A program made the position numbers and the translations under genes. Source: Micromonospora radicis (lineage in GTDB: Bacteria > Actinomycetota > Actinomycetes > Mycobacteriales > Micromonosporaceae). Taken from it: 64,000 nucleotides of DNA. Location: assembly GCF_003583405.1 (NCBI RefSeq), contig NZ_QXEC01000018.1:1-64000 (forward strand). Direction: 5' to 3'. The notes under the pieces are model-generated. The model saw only the letters and a program-made list of their open reading frames with translations. It had not been told where the DNA came from and searched no databases. Positions 14,984 to 23,599 of the stretch are shown here, piece after piece. Positions within the stretch are counted from its first letter, which is position 1; each line of letters opens with the position of its first letter.

Positions 14984-16387
14984 TCAGCTCAGGCGGTCGA
15001 GGGCGGCTCGCAGGCGAGCCAGGGTTCGCTCACGTCCGAGAATCTCGATCGACTCGAACAGCGGCAGCCCGACGGTACGGCCGGTCACCGCGACCCGTAC
15101 CGGAGCCTGGGCCTTGCCGAGCTTGAGCCCGCGCTCTGCGCCGATCGTCTCCAGCGTCGACTTGAGCACCTCGGTCTGCCACTCGCACGTCTCGTACGCC
15201 TCGACCACCGCGGCCAGCAGCACCGAGGCCTCGGCTTTCATGGCCTTCGCCCAGGCTGCCTCATCGGTGACCGGCTCGTCGAGGAACAGGAAGTCGACCA
15301 TCGGCACGATCTCGGAGAGCACCGCGATCCGGGTCTGCGCCAGTTCGGCGACCGCAGCGAACACGTCAGCGTCGTACGCCTCCGGCCGCCAGGGCGCGGC
15401 CTCCGCACTCAACCAGGGCTGACACGCCTCGACGAACGCCTCCACCGACAGCGCCCGGATGTAGTCACCGTTGAAGGCCCGCAGCTTCTTCACGTCGAAG
15501 AACGCCGGAGAGGGGTTGACGTCCTCCAGGCGGAACTCCGCCACGATGTCGTCCCAGGGCAGGATCTCGCGGTCACCGGACGGTGCCCACCCGAGCAGCA
15601 TCAGGTAGTTCCGCATCGCCCCGGCGAGGTACCCCTCGGCGCGGAAGTCCTCCAGGGCCACCCGGTCCCGACGCTTGGACAGCTTCTGCCGCTTCTCGTT
15701 GACCAGGATCGGCGCGTGCACCCACACCGGGGGCTCAGCGCCCAGCGCCTCCCACAGCAGTTGCTGCTTCGGTGCGTTCGGCAGGTGCTCCTCCGCCCGG
15801 ATCACGTGGGTGATGCCCATGACCATGTCGTCGACCACGTTCGCCAGCAGGAACACCGGCGACCCGTCGCCACGGGCGATCACGAAGTCCTCGATCAACT
15901 TGTTGTCGAAGGTCGGCTTTCCGCGTACCAGGTCGACGATCACCGTCGAGCCGTCGTCCGGCGTACGGAAGCGCAGCGCACGACCTTCCCCGGCGCTCTG
16001 GGCACGGTCCCGACAGAAGCCGTCGTAGCCCTTGTGCTCGCTGCCCGTACGCGCGATGACCTGGTCCCGGGTGCAGTCGCAGAAGTAGGCGCGACCGGCG
16101 GCGAGAAGCCGGTCGATGGCCTCGCGGTGCTGCGGGGCATAGTCGGACTGGAACAGCGGACCCTCGTACTCGCTCGGGCCGATGCCGAGCCACTCCATCG
16201 CATCGAGGATGCCCTGCACCCACTCCGGGCGGTTCCGCGCCGCGTCCGTGTCCTCGATCCGCAGCACCATCGTTCCGCCCGACTGTCGGGCCAGCACCCA
16301 GTTGAACAGGACAGACCGGGCATTGCCCACGTGGAACATGCCTGTCGGGGAGGGTGCGAAGCGGACGCGGAGATCGAAGCTGGTCAC
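14984..16387 (-). CDS. gltX: glutamyl-tRNA synthetase
   Basis: A GTG at 16387 starts a 467-residue protein beginning VTSFDLRVRFAPSPTG, the conserved N-terminus of GluRS; the frame is open further upstream without homology. The HIGH-type motif is HVGN (residues ~21-24), followed by VLRIEDTDAARNRPEW, and the KMSKS-type loop reads KRQKLSKR. It loads Glu on tRNA-Glu (and tRNA-Gln where GatCAB is used). It is followed by argS on the same strand with a palindrome-rich spacer. Whether this is the only gltX of the genome cannot be seen here; the accessory neighbourhood makes a second copy possible. Confidence 0.92.
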   Translation of the reverse strand: MTSFDLRVRFAPSPTGMFHVGNARSVLFNWVLARQSGGTMVLRIEDTDAARNRPEWVQGILDAMEWLGIGPSEYEGPLFQSDYAPQHREAIDRLLAAGRAYFCDCTRDQVIARTGSEHKGYDGFCRDRAQSAGEGRALRFRTPDDGSTVIVDLVRGKPTFDNKLIEDFVIARGDGSPVFLLANVVDDMVMGITHVIRAEEHLPNAPKQQLLWEALGAEPPVWVHAPILVNEKRQKLSKRRDRVALEDFRAEGYLAGAMRNYLMLLGWAPSGDREILPWDDIVAEFRLEDVNPSPAFFDVKKLRAFNGDYIRALSVEAFVEACQPWLSAEAAPWRPEAYDADVFAAVAELAQTRIAVLSEIVPMVDFLFLDEPVTDEAAWAKAMKAEASVLLAAVVEAYETCEWQTEVLKSTLETIGAERGLKLGKAQAPVRVAVTGRTVGLPLFESIEILGRERTLARLRAALDRLS

Positions 16388-16512
16388 GGATAGCAGGCTA
16401 CCGAACAACCGATGGTCAGCCTCACCGATATCCGGGCCGGAGCTTCCGAGGCGAGACGGGGTGCCCCCGATCTGCGCAGACCTGCTGTGAACGAGGTGCT
16501 CGAAGAGACAGT

Positions 16513-16842
16513 CGCGCCTACGCGGAATGGCGCGCACCCGACTACGTATTCGGCCTGAGCCTCGACGACTACCCGAGCGAGTACCGAGCGTGGCGCAGCG
16601 AACGCCTTCGTTATCCGGATTCAGCTCTCCATGGTGGGGAGAGCCTGACCACGCTACGGCAACGCGCGATGGAAGCCGTATCGCGCGCCCACGAGGCCGC
16701 CCAGCAGGGCGTACCCCTCATCGTGTCGCACCGCGTCTTCATCGGCGCCGTAGCCGCCTGAACGGTGCCCGCAGCCCGCAAGACACGTTCCAGGCAGCCC
16801 GCGACTTCAGACTCGGGCCGGCGATGGTCTGGCCAGCCTGCC
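16513..16842 (+). pseudogene. frameshifted, truncated histidine phosphatase (phosphoglycerate mutase-like) relic
   Basis: One frame reads RAYAEWRAPDYVFGLSL, DDYPSEYRAWRSERLR, ALHGGESLTTLRQRA and LIVSHRVFIGAVAA, then stops at 16759-16761. The neighbouring frame continues naturally with LNGARSPQDTFQAARDF and RLGPAMVWPA. This matches the C-terminal half of actinobacterial histidine phosphatases (GGES and VSH motifs). The N-terminal RHG catalytic half is absent. The gene is therefore both truncated and frameshifted at about 16755-16762. Confidence 0.7.
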
Positions 16843-17283
16843 CTATACGGAGAGCAGGGCCTCCTCGTTGGAGATGATGAAATCTTTCAGCGCATCCGGC
16901 TTGAGATTCACCGCAGGTAGCTTGTCGATCGTCACCCGGTCGAGCTGGTAGCCACCACGCGACGGATCAACGAACTCCTCCCCCGTCCGGGCGTCCTCGT
17001 TCAGCTGACGTAGCCGACAGGCGAAGAAGTGCTGGACGGAAACGCCCTCACCAGCGGGGGTGGTGAACAGGAACACCTGGGCGAACCGGTCCGCCCCAGC
17101 ACCGAGTTCTTCGTGCAACTCGCGGCGAAGCGCCGCCTCCAGGGAGACATCCGTCGACTCCAGGCCACCACCCGGCGTCGTCCAGTACGGTGCCTGGCCA
17201 GGCTTGATCCGCTTGATCAGCACGAGGCGGTCGTCCTCATCGAGAAGAACGGCCCGCACCGACCTACGTACGATCTGACGCAC
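16843..17283 (-). CDS. Nudix hydrolase
   Basis: This 146-residue protein has an intact Nudix box starting GGLESTDVSLEAAL and ending RRELHEELGAG at about residues 39-62, with the REXXEE catalytic core. The family cleaves nucleoside diphosphates linked to another moiety; the exact substrate cannot be told. The N-terminal VRRSVRAVLLDEDDRLVLIKR strand and the PYWTTPGGG turn are typical. It ends right at the end of the histidine phosphatase relic and starts 260 bp from tRNA-Lys. No operon partner is seen. Confidence 0.88.
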   Translation of the reverse strand: MRQIVRRSVRAVLLDEDDRLVLIKRIKPGQAPYWTTPGGGLESTDVSLEAALRRELHEELGAGADRFAQVFLFTTPAGEGVSVQHFFACRLRQLNEDARTGEEFVDPSRGGYQLDRVTIDKLPAVNLKPDALKDFIISNEEALLSV

Positions 17284-17496
17284 GACTTGCCCCTATCCGC
17301 GCCCGGAATCACTACCAGTAGGTACCTGTCGCATCCCTGGAGGCACAACGAGCTACCTGATCCAAGCCGCACCCACCGACGCGGCGCGCCAGGCAGTCGA
17401 TCCATCTCTCCACCGACACGCCACCCGTCCACCGAAAGCCCGAACGGTCCAACGGCTCCCGAGCACCCACCGAGCAACCGACCACCGACGCGGAAA

Positions 17497-17539
17497 CGAG
17501 AAAGGCTCCGACCCGGGAGTATCCCCAGGTCAGAGCCTT
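17497..17539 (-). terminator. rho-independent terminator of tRNA-Lys
   Basis: On the minus strand AAGGCTCTGACC (17539-17528) pairs with GGTCGGAGCCTT (17513-17502) with one G-U, followed by a T-rich TTTCTCG run. It lies directly after the tRNA 3' end. Confidence 0.8.
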
Positions 17540-17544
17540 GCTGC

Positions 17545-17620
17545 TGGTGCGCCGCCAGGGACTCGAACCCCGAACCCGCGGATTAAGAGTCCGCTGCTCT
17601 GCCAGTTGAGCTAGCGGCGC
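17545..17620 (-). tRNA. tRNA-Lys(CTT)
   Basis: The minus-strand sequence folds as a cloverleaf with acceptor GCGCCGC/GCGGCGC, anticodon stem GCGGA/TCCGC, loop CTCTTAA (anticodon CTT) and T-arm GGTTCGAGTCC. The 3' CCA is encoded (17545-17547). The mature body is 73 nt (17548-17620). Its 3' end points toward the accessory block at 1-17.3 kb. Confidence 0.96.
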
Positions 17621-17805
17621 TCGTTGGCAACGGGGAGAACACTAGCACGGCCCGTGAACCGCGTTCCAATCCGATCCCCCGGTCGTACCTTCGGCCGAGC
17701 TTGCCGGACATTTGGCGAGAAGGGTGCACAAGGCTTGGGACGGGTTGTTGCGGGTGTGCTCGCGTACGGCACGATGTCCGCCAGGTGCGCGAGACAGGGG
17801 TGGGG

Positions 17806-19059
17806 ATGGTCAGGTTCACGCGGGCCGGGGCGTTGCTGGGCGTTCTGGGCCTGGTGGCGTCGTTGGCGCTGTCGGGGTGCGGTGACGAGCCGGGAGGCGC
17901 CACGTTCGTGGAGGGCGGGCAGCCGGGGGTGACGGGTTCGGCGACGCCGGTGCCGCCGGACGGGCCGAGTGGGCCGCCGCTGGTGGTCACTCCGGCGAAC
18001 GGTACGAAGGACCGGCCGGTCAGCGCGGAGATCGGGGCGAAGCTGCCGGACGGCGCCACGGTGTCGCAGGTCACGCTGACCACGGCCGACGGCAAGAAGG
18101 TCAAGGGGAAGCTGCGCAAGGACGGTTCGTCCTGGGTGCCGTCGGCGCCGTTGAAGTGGTCGACCAGCTACACCGCCACGGTCACCGCGACCCGGCCGGA
18201 CGGCACCCTGGGCGAGGGCAGCAGCACGTTCACCACGATGGCCAAGCCCGGCTCGATGATCACTTCCGGGTTGTACCTGTTCGACGACCGGACGTACGGG
18301 GTGGCGATGCCGGTGGTGGCGGAGTTCCACCCGGGCATCCCGAAGAAGGACCGGGCGAAGGTGCAGCAGCGGATGTTCGTGCAGACCGATCCGCCGCAGC
18401 CGGGCGCCTGGCACTGGGTGGCCGAGGGCACCCAGGCGTACTACCGGGCGCCGGAGTACTGGCAGCCGGGCACCAAGATCTCGGTACGTATCGCGTTGGC
18501 CGGCATTCCGCTGAGCAACGGCCGGTACGGCAACGTCGACCGTACCGCCACTGCCAAGATCGGATCGGCCTTCGAGATGAAGGTGACGAACTCCGACAAG
18601 CAGATGCGGGTGTACGAGGGCGGGAAGCTGATCAAGACGCTGCCGGTGAGCCTGGGCAAGAAGAAGACCCCCTCCTCCAGCGGCACGCTCGTGGTGATGG
18701 AGAAGAAGGAGGCGACCGTCTTCGACACGATGGACGACCCGGATCCGGAGAACCGCTATGTCACCGACATCCAGTTCGCCCAGCGACTCACCTGGGGTGG
18801 CGAGTACATCCACGCGGCGCCCTGGTCGGAGCACGTGCAGGGGCGGGAGAACGTCTCGCACGGCTGCGTGAACGTCTCGATGGCGAACGCCAAGTGGCTC
18901 TTCCAGCGTACGAAGATCGGCGACCCGATCACCATCACCGGCACCGAACGCAAACTGAGGGCCGGTAACGGGTGGACGCCGTGGGATCTGAGCTGGGCGG
19001 ACTTCGTCAAGGGCAGCGCGCTGCCGGTTCCGGACGGTGGTGCCGGTCCGGCCCTGTGA
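17806..19059 (+). CDS. L,D-transpeptidase lipoprotein (first of a tandem pair)
   Basis: The ATG at 17806 (an in-frame GTG lies at 17800) gives 417 residues. A lipoprotein signal peptide ends at LALSGC, so the protein is anchored outside the cytoplasmic membrane. Residues ~50-240 are Ig-like domains (ANGTKDRPVSAEIG; STSYTATVTATRPDGT). Residues ~250-380 form the YkuD domain with HAAPWSEHVQ and the catalytic SHGCVNVSMANAKWLF with C354. These enzymes form 3-3 crosslinks in peptidoglycan from tetrapeptide donors, as LdtMt2-type proteins do. A paralogue follows 125 bp downstream with the same architecture. Carbapenem sensitivity is a family property, not visible here. Confidence 0.92.
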   Translation: MVRFTRAGALLGVLGLVASLALSGCGDEPGGATFVEGGQPGVTGSATPVPPDGPSGPPLVVTPANGTKDRPVSAEIGAKLPDGATVSQVTLTTADGKKVKGKLRKDGSSWVPSAPLKWSTSYTATVTATRPDGTLGEGSSTFTTMAKPGSMITSGLYLFDDRTYGVAMPVVAEFHPGIPKKDRAKVQQRMFVQTDPPQPGAWHWVAEGTQAYYRAPEYWQPGTKISVRIALAGIPLSNGRYGNVDRTATAKIGSAFEMKVTNSDKQMRVYEGGKLIKTLPVSLGKKKTPSSSGTLVVMEKKEATVFDTMDDPDPENRYVTDIQFAQRLTWGGEYIHAAPWSEHVQGRENVSHGCVNVSMANAKWLFQRTKIGDPITITGTERKLRAGNGWTPWDLSWADFVKGSALPVPDGGAGPAL

Positions 19060-19184
19060 CCGGGCCAGATATGTCACTATCCGGACATCCCCGCGCCACG
19101 TGTTTCGGTTCACCTTCCGCAACGGGTACGTGAGCCGGTGCGTCAGAGTGTGGACGGGTAGCGAACCACGACTGTGAGGACACC

Positions 19185-20441
19185 ATGCGAGTTCGGGACC
19201 AGCGCAACCGGCGGCGGGGGGTGCTCGCCGCGGGAATGCTCGCCGCGGCGTTGGTGCTGACCTCCGCCTGCACCGGCGGTAAGGGCGGCGACAACGCGCC
19301 GGGTTGGCAGGGTGGGGCGGACCAGCCGGCCGCCAAGGCGTCGGTGAGCATCAGCGAGCCGGCCGCCGACGCGAAGAACGTGCCGGCCGCCACGGCGATC
19401 ACCTTCGCCGCCGAACAGTCCGAGGAGACCACGGTCGAGTTGACCGACGCCAAGGGTGAGCCGGTCGAGGGCGAACTCACGGCGGACGGCAGCTGGTTGC
19501 CGTCGAAGGCGTTGACGTACGGCGAGTCGTACACCGCCACCGTCACCGCCACCGGCGACGACGGCCGCCCGGTGAGTGCGACCAGCTCGTTCACGGTGAT
19601 GAAGCAGCCGAGCAAGCAGGTACGGATCACCAGTTACCTCGGCGACGACCAGACCGTCGGGGTGGCCATGCCGCTGATCGTCAAGTTCGGCCGGGCCATC
19701 CCCGAGCAGCACCGGGCCGAGCTGGAGCGGCGGATGACGGTGACGTCGACGCCCGTCCAGGAGGGCGTCTGGCACTGGGTGAGCGCCACCGAGGTCCGCT
19801 ACCGGCCGAAGGAGTTCTGGCAGGCCGGCAGCAAGGTGTCGTACCGGGTGCAGGCGGGCGGGTTGCCGCTGGGCGACGGCTGGTACGGCCGGGCCGACCT
19901 GACCGTGGACATCAAGATCGGCCCCAAGTTGGTGATGACCGTCGACAACAGCACCAAGCGGATGGTGGTCACCCGCGACGGCGAGACGATCAAGACGATT
20001 CCGGTGAGCCTGGGCAAGAAGAGCACCCCGTCGTCGAGCGGCACGATGGTGGTGATGGAGAAGCTGCGCAAGACGGTCTTCGACACGTACGACGAGCTGG
20101 GCCCGGAGGACGGCTACCGCACGAAGATCGACTACGCCCAGCGGTTGACCTACGGCGGCGAGTTCATCCACGCCGCTCCCTGGTCGGAGGGGCAGCAGGG
20201 CACCACCAACGTCTCGCACGGCTGCGTGAACGTCTCGATGGCCAACGGCGCCTGGCTGTTCGAGAACACCCGGGTCGGCGACCCGATCGTGGTCAAGGGC
20301 ACCGAACGCAAGCTGCAACTCGGCAACGGCTGGACCGACTGGAACGTCAGCTGGGACGAGTACGTCAAGGGCAGCGCTCTGCCGTACGAGCAACCAGCGA
20401 CGGACGACGCGGCCGACCCCGACGCCACCGCCGTCCCCTGA
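19185..20441 (+). CDS. L,D-transpeptidase lipoprotein (second of a tandem pair)
   Basis: The 418-residue product follows GAGGA before ATG 19185. Its signal peptide ends with the lipobox LTSAC. Two Ig-like domains (EPAADAKNVPAATAITF; GESYTATVTATGDDG) precede the YkuD catalytic domain with SHGCVNVSMANGAWLF and nucleophile C347. The C-terminal tail WTDWNVSWDEYVKGSALP is the family's WxxW-type end that packs on the catalytic domain. It is clearly paralogous to the upstream gene, with close similarity in the catalytic part and more divergence in the N-terminal domain. A role in peptidoglycan 3-3 crosslinking is expected. Confidence 0.92.
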   Translation: MRVRDQRNRRRGVLAAGMLAAALVLTSACTGGKGGDNAPGWQGGADQPAAKASVSISEPAADAKNVPAATAITFAAEQSEETTVELTDAKGEPVEGELTADGSWLPSKALTYGESYTATVTATGDDGRPVSATSSFTVMKQPSKQVRITSYLGDDQTVGVAMPLIVKFGRAIPEQHRAELERRMTVTSTPVQEGVWHWVSATEVRYRPKEFWQAGSKVSYRVQAGGLPLGDGWYGRADLTVDIKIGPKLVMTVDNSTKRMVVTRDGETIKTIPVSLGKKSTPSSSGTMVVMEKLRKTVFDTYDELGPEDGYRTKIDYAQRLTYGGEFIHAAPWSEGQQGTTNVSHGCVNVSMANGAWLFENTRVGDPIVVKGTERKLQLGNGWTDWNVSWDEYVKGSALPYEQPATDDAADPDATAVP

Positions 20442-20540
20442 TGCCGCCGCGGGCCGCCACCGCGTCCGTGCCGATGGAGCCGGTCAGTCACTGCTTCTCG
20501 GCACCGGGCCCGGTGGCGGGTGCCCACGCGCCCCTGGTGT

Positions 20541-21287
20541 TCACCGGGCCGGGGACGGATCCCCTCCCCGACTGATCCGCAGGGTAAGCACATCGGTGCG
20601 GACCGTGATGTGGCCGTGGAAGAGAGCCGCGTCATCCGTCCCGTAGCCGATCTGGGTGCCGGTGATCAGAGGGTGCCCGGCCGCCACGCCGAGCCGGGCG
20701 GTCGACTCCTCGTCGGCGAGGACCGCGGTGAGTTCGATCTCGGCCCTGCGTACCGGCATGCCGGTCGCGCTGGCGAGAAACTCGAACATGTCCAGGTCGA
20801 TGCTGACCAACCCGGACGGGTCGAGGTCGCGGCCGTCGAAACGCAGCGGCAGGTGGTCACGGATCCAGGCCGCCGCGACGCCGTCCACGGCGAAGAGCCG
20901 GTCGACCCGCCAGACCGTCGAGTCCGGTTCCAGCCCGAGCAGCTTCGCGCAGTCGGCCGGGCACTTCGCCCGGCTGACCGCGGCGTCCTGAAGCGTCGGG
21001 CGGTGGCCCGAGGCGGTGATCCGGTCGCGCAGCGCCGTGACGTCGCCGATCGACACCGGCACCCGTTCGGCGCTGTCGTGCACGAAGGTACCGATCCCCC
21101 AGGTACGGGTCACCACGCCCTCGGCGACGAGTTGGCCGAGCACCTCGCGTACGGTGGCCCGGCTGACCTCCAACCGGTCGGCCAGGTCCCGCTCGTTGGG
21201 CAACTTGTCGCCCGAGCGGAACTCACTGCCGATCAGCCCGCGTAGCCGGCCGTGCGCGGTTTGTAGCGCGGTCTCGCGCCGAGCCAT
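20541..21287 (-). CDS. GntR/HutC-family transcriptional regulator
   Basis: The 248-residue protein has an N-terminal winged helix with LPNERDLADRLEVSRATVREVLGQL (in two parts: residues ~29-53) and a C-terminal UTRA-like effector domain (SVWRVDRLFAVDGVAAAWIRDHL is its start). An AGGTGAGGG sequence precedes the ATG at 21287. It is the last gene after the peptide transport and peptidase operon on the same strand, 87 bp past the M19 gene. It is therefore the likely regulator of that operon, sensing a peptide or amino-acid derivative. Its own operator was not identified in the 87-bp spacer. Confidence 0.85.
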   Translation of the reverse strand: MARRETALQTAHGRLRGLIGSEFRSGDKLPNERDLADRLEVSRATVREVLGQLVAEGVVTRTWGIGTFVHDSAERVPVSIGDVTALRDRITASGHRPTLQDAAVSRAKCPADCAKLLGLEPDSTVWRVDRLFAVDGVAAAWIRDHLPLRFDGRDLDPSGLVSIDLDMFEFLASATGMPVRRAEIELTAVLADEESTARLGVAAGHPLITGTQIGYGTDDAALFHGHITVRTDVLTLRISRGGDPSPAR

Positions 21288-21374
21288 CCGCCCTCACCTC
21301 TTCGTTCCCCGCCGCGGTAGACGGTGTAGGGAGTGTAGTTCCTCGCTGCCGTTCTGGCCGATGGCAGAAGGCCA

Positions 21375-22577
21375 CTACCAGACCTGTTCGAGTACCCGTA
21401 GGGTGTTGCCGCCGACGACCTTGGCGATCTCGTCGTCGGAGTAGTCGTGCTTGACCAGCCAGCCGACGATGTTTCCGAACGCCTCGCCCGGGTTCTCCAG
21501 CCCGGACACGTACTCCACCCGCGGGTGCTCCGGCCGGTTGCCGGCATCGTGGGCGTAGTTGCCGGCGTAGGTGTTGTGCACCCCTACGTGGTCGCCGAAC
21601 ATGGTGTCCGGGCCGAACGTGACGTGGTCGATGCCGACCAGCTCCACGCAGTAGGTGAAGTGGTCCATCACCGACTCGATCGAATGGTGCTTGTGCGCCT
21701 CGGAGAGGGTGGTGTGCGGAGCAGCCTCGATGCCGATCACGCCACCCCGCTCGGCGCAGGCCCGGATCACCTCGTCCGGCTTCATCCGGGAGGTGTTCCA
21801 GACCGAACGGGCACCGGCGTGGGTGATGAACACCGGCACCCGACTGGCCTCGATCACATCCAGCGAGGTCTGATCGCCGGAGTGCGAGACGTCGATGGCG
21901 ATACCGAGCTTGTTCATCCGGTCCACCGCACGCCGCCCGAAGTGGGTCAACCCACCGTCGTGCCGCTCGGACAGGCCACCGCCGAGCATGTTGGCCTGGC
22001 TGTACGCGATGCCGAGTTGGCGCACGCCGAAGCCGTAGAGGATGTCGATGCGGTCCAGCTCGTTCTCGATCGGGCTGCTGCACTCCAGGCCGGCGACCAG
22101 GGCCAGCCGGCCGTCCCGCTTCGCGGTGTGGATGTCGGCCAGCGACGTGGCCAGGAAGACGTGGTCCTGCTTGTAGAGGTCACTCATCCGCATTCCGAGG
22201 GCGTAGATGAGATCGTTCCACTTCCAGCCGTTCTCACTGGTCACGCAGGAGGCGCCGGCCATGAAGTTGTCGAAGATCGCGGTCAGGCCGGAACGGGCCA
22301 GGCCCTCGTAGCCGGTGCGCTGACGCGCGGTGCGGTTGTAGGCGCGCAGTTCACGCACGTCCTCGGGCAGGACCACGGGGTGTTCGTGCAGCGAGATCGC
22401 GATGTGCTCGGTGATCAGCCGGGTCACCCGTCGACGCTGAGCGTCGGTCAGTCCGAGGTCGTGCTCCGGTACCCGACCAGTCTCCTTGGCCAGCGTGAAC
22501 ACCCGGTAGTCCGAGTGCGGCTCCAGGTACGAGTAGGACCTGTGGCCCTGGTACCGCGGGGCGGGTTCTAACAGCAA
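21375..22577 (-). CDS. M19-family (renal dipeptidase-type) dipeptidase, copy 1
   Basis: I use a TTG at 22577: GGAG lies 8 bp upstream and the resulting 400 residues align end to end with copy 2. Zinc-site segments of M19 are present: SLHEHP near residue 70, LVAGLE near 170, IDVSHSGDQT near 235 and ITHAGARS near 255; GIDHVTFGPD follows. Family members cleave dipeptides, some with D-residues. No signal peptide is seen, so it acts inside the cell on imported peptides. It is downstream of the peptide ABC ATPase genes. A 336-bp internal tract is nearly identical to copy 2. Confidence 0.85.
   Translation of the reverse strand: MLLEPAPRYQGHRSYSYLEPHSDYRVFTLAKETGRVPEHDLGLTDAQRRRVTRLITEHIAISLHEHPVVLPEDVRELRAYNRTARQRTGYEGLARSGLTAIFDNFMAGASCVTSENGWKWNDLIYALGMRMSDLYKQDHVFLATSLADIHTAKRDGRLALVAGLECSSPIENELDRIDILYGFGVRQLGIAYSQANMLGGGLSERHDGGLTHFGRRAVDRMNKLGIAIDVSHSGDQTSLDVIEASRVPVFITHAGARSVWNTSRMKPDEVIRACAERGGVIGIEAAPHTTLSEAHKHHSIESVMDHFTYCVELVGIDHVTFGPDTMFGDHVGVHNTYAGNYAHDAGNRPEHPRVEYVSGLENPGEAFGNIVGWLVKHDYSDDEIAKVVGGNTLRVLEQVW
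21625..21960. repeat. near-identical tract shared with 30371-30706 (M19 copy 1)
   Basis: This stretch differs from 30371-30706 at only a few positions, with no indels, while sequence on both sides diverges quickly (for example GTCGTGCCGCTCGG against GTCGCGGTCCTCGG at the right edge). It encodes the H-S-G and HAGAR zinc-site part of both dipeptidases. Confidence 0.85.
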
Positions 22578-22609
22578 GACACCTTCTCCTTCGGGACGGT
22601 CGCCGGCCC

Positions 22610-23599
22610 TCACGCGGCCAGCGGGTAGTGGCAGGCAACCGGGTGCTGACCGGCGGCCAGCGGCGGTTCGGCGGTGGCACAGGTATCGGTGGCCTGCCAA
22701 CAGCGGGTCCGGAACCGGCAACCAGACGGCGGGTCCACCGGGCTGGGTGGGTCACCGGCCAGCAGAATCCGCTGTCGCTGCCGCCGGCCGGCCGGATCGG
22801 GCACTGGCACGGCGGAGAGCAGAGCCCTGGTGTACGGGTGCCGGGGCGACTCGTAGAGGTCGATCTCCGGACCGGTCTCCACCAGTTTGCCGAGGTACAT
22901 CACGGCGACCCGGTCGGAGATGTGGCGGACCACCGACAGGTCGTGGGCGATGAAGACGTACGCCACGCCCAACTCCTCCTGCAGCCGTTCCAGCAGGTTC
23001 ACCACCTGGGCCTGGACCGACACGTCCAGGGCGGAGACCGGCTCGTCGCAGACGATCACGTCGGGGTTGAGCGCCAGCGCCCGGGCGATGCCGATGCGTT
23101 GGCGCTGGCCGCCGGAGAACTGGTGCGGGTAGCGGTTCAGGTGCAGGCTGGGATCGAGACCGACCAGGTCGAGGAGTTCCTTGATCCGCTCGATCCGCCG
23201 CCGGCGGTCCAGCACGTCGGGGTGGATCTCGAAGGGCTGGAGCAGGATCTCCCGGATGGTCCGGCGGGGGTTCAGCGAGGTGTAGGGATCCTGGAGCACG
23301 ATCTGGATCCGCCGGCGCAGCGCCCGCAGTTCCCGCCCCCTGGCCCGGTGCACCACGGCGCTGCCGAAGCGCACGGCGCCCGAGGTGGGCTGTTCCAGGC
23401 CGACCAGCATTCGGGCCAGCGTGCTCTTGCCGCAGCCGGACTCCCCCACCACGCCGAGCGTCTCGCCCCGACGCAGGTCGAAGGAGACCCCGTCGACGGC
23501 CTTGACCACGCCGCCGGAGAGGAACGGGATCCGCCCCTTGACCGGAAAGTGTCTGGTCAGGTTCTCGACCCGTAGCACCACGTCATCGCTGGGTGGCAC
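22610..23599 (-). CDS. peptide ABC transporter ATP-binding protein (DppF/OppF type)
   Basis: This 329-residue ATPase has Walker A GESGCGKST (~52-60), a Q-loop VLQDPYTSLNP, the signature FSGGQRQRIGIARAL, Walker B VIVCDEPVSALD and the H-loop IAHDLSVVRHI. The C-terminal oligopeptide-transporter extension PSGCRFRTRCWQATDTC is present. It would power peptide import with its DppD-like partner, whose gene overlaps this one by 17 bp. The M19 gene follows after 32 bp. Confidence 0.92.
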   Translation of the reverse strand: MPPSDDVVLRVENLTRHFPVKGRIPFLSGGVVKAVDGVSFDLRRGETLGVVGESGCGKSTLARMLVGLEQPTSGAVRFGSAVVHRARGRELRALRRRIQIVLQDPYTSLNPRRTIREILLQPFEIHPDVLDRRRRIERIKELLDLVGLDPSLHLNRYPHQFSGGQRQRIGIARALALNPDVIVCDEPVSALDVSVQAQVVNLLERLQEELGVAYVFIAHDLSVVRHISDRVAVMYLGKLVETGPEIDLYESPRHPYTRALLSAVPVPDPAGRRQRQRILLAGDPPSPVDPPSGCRFRTRCWQATDTCATAEPPLAAGQHPVACHYPLAA

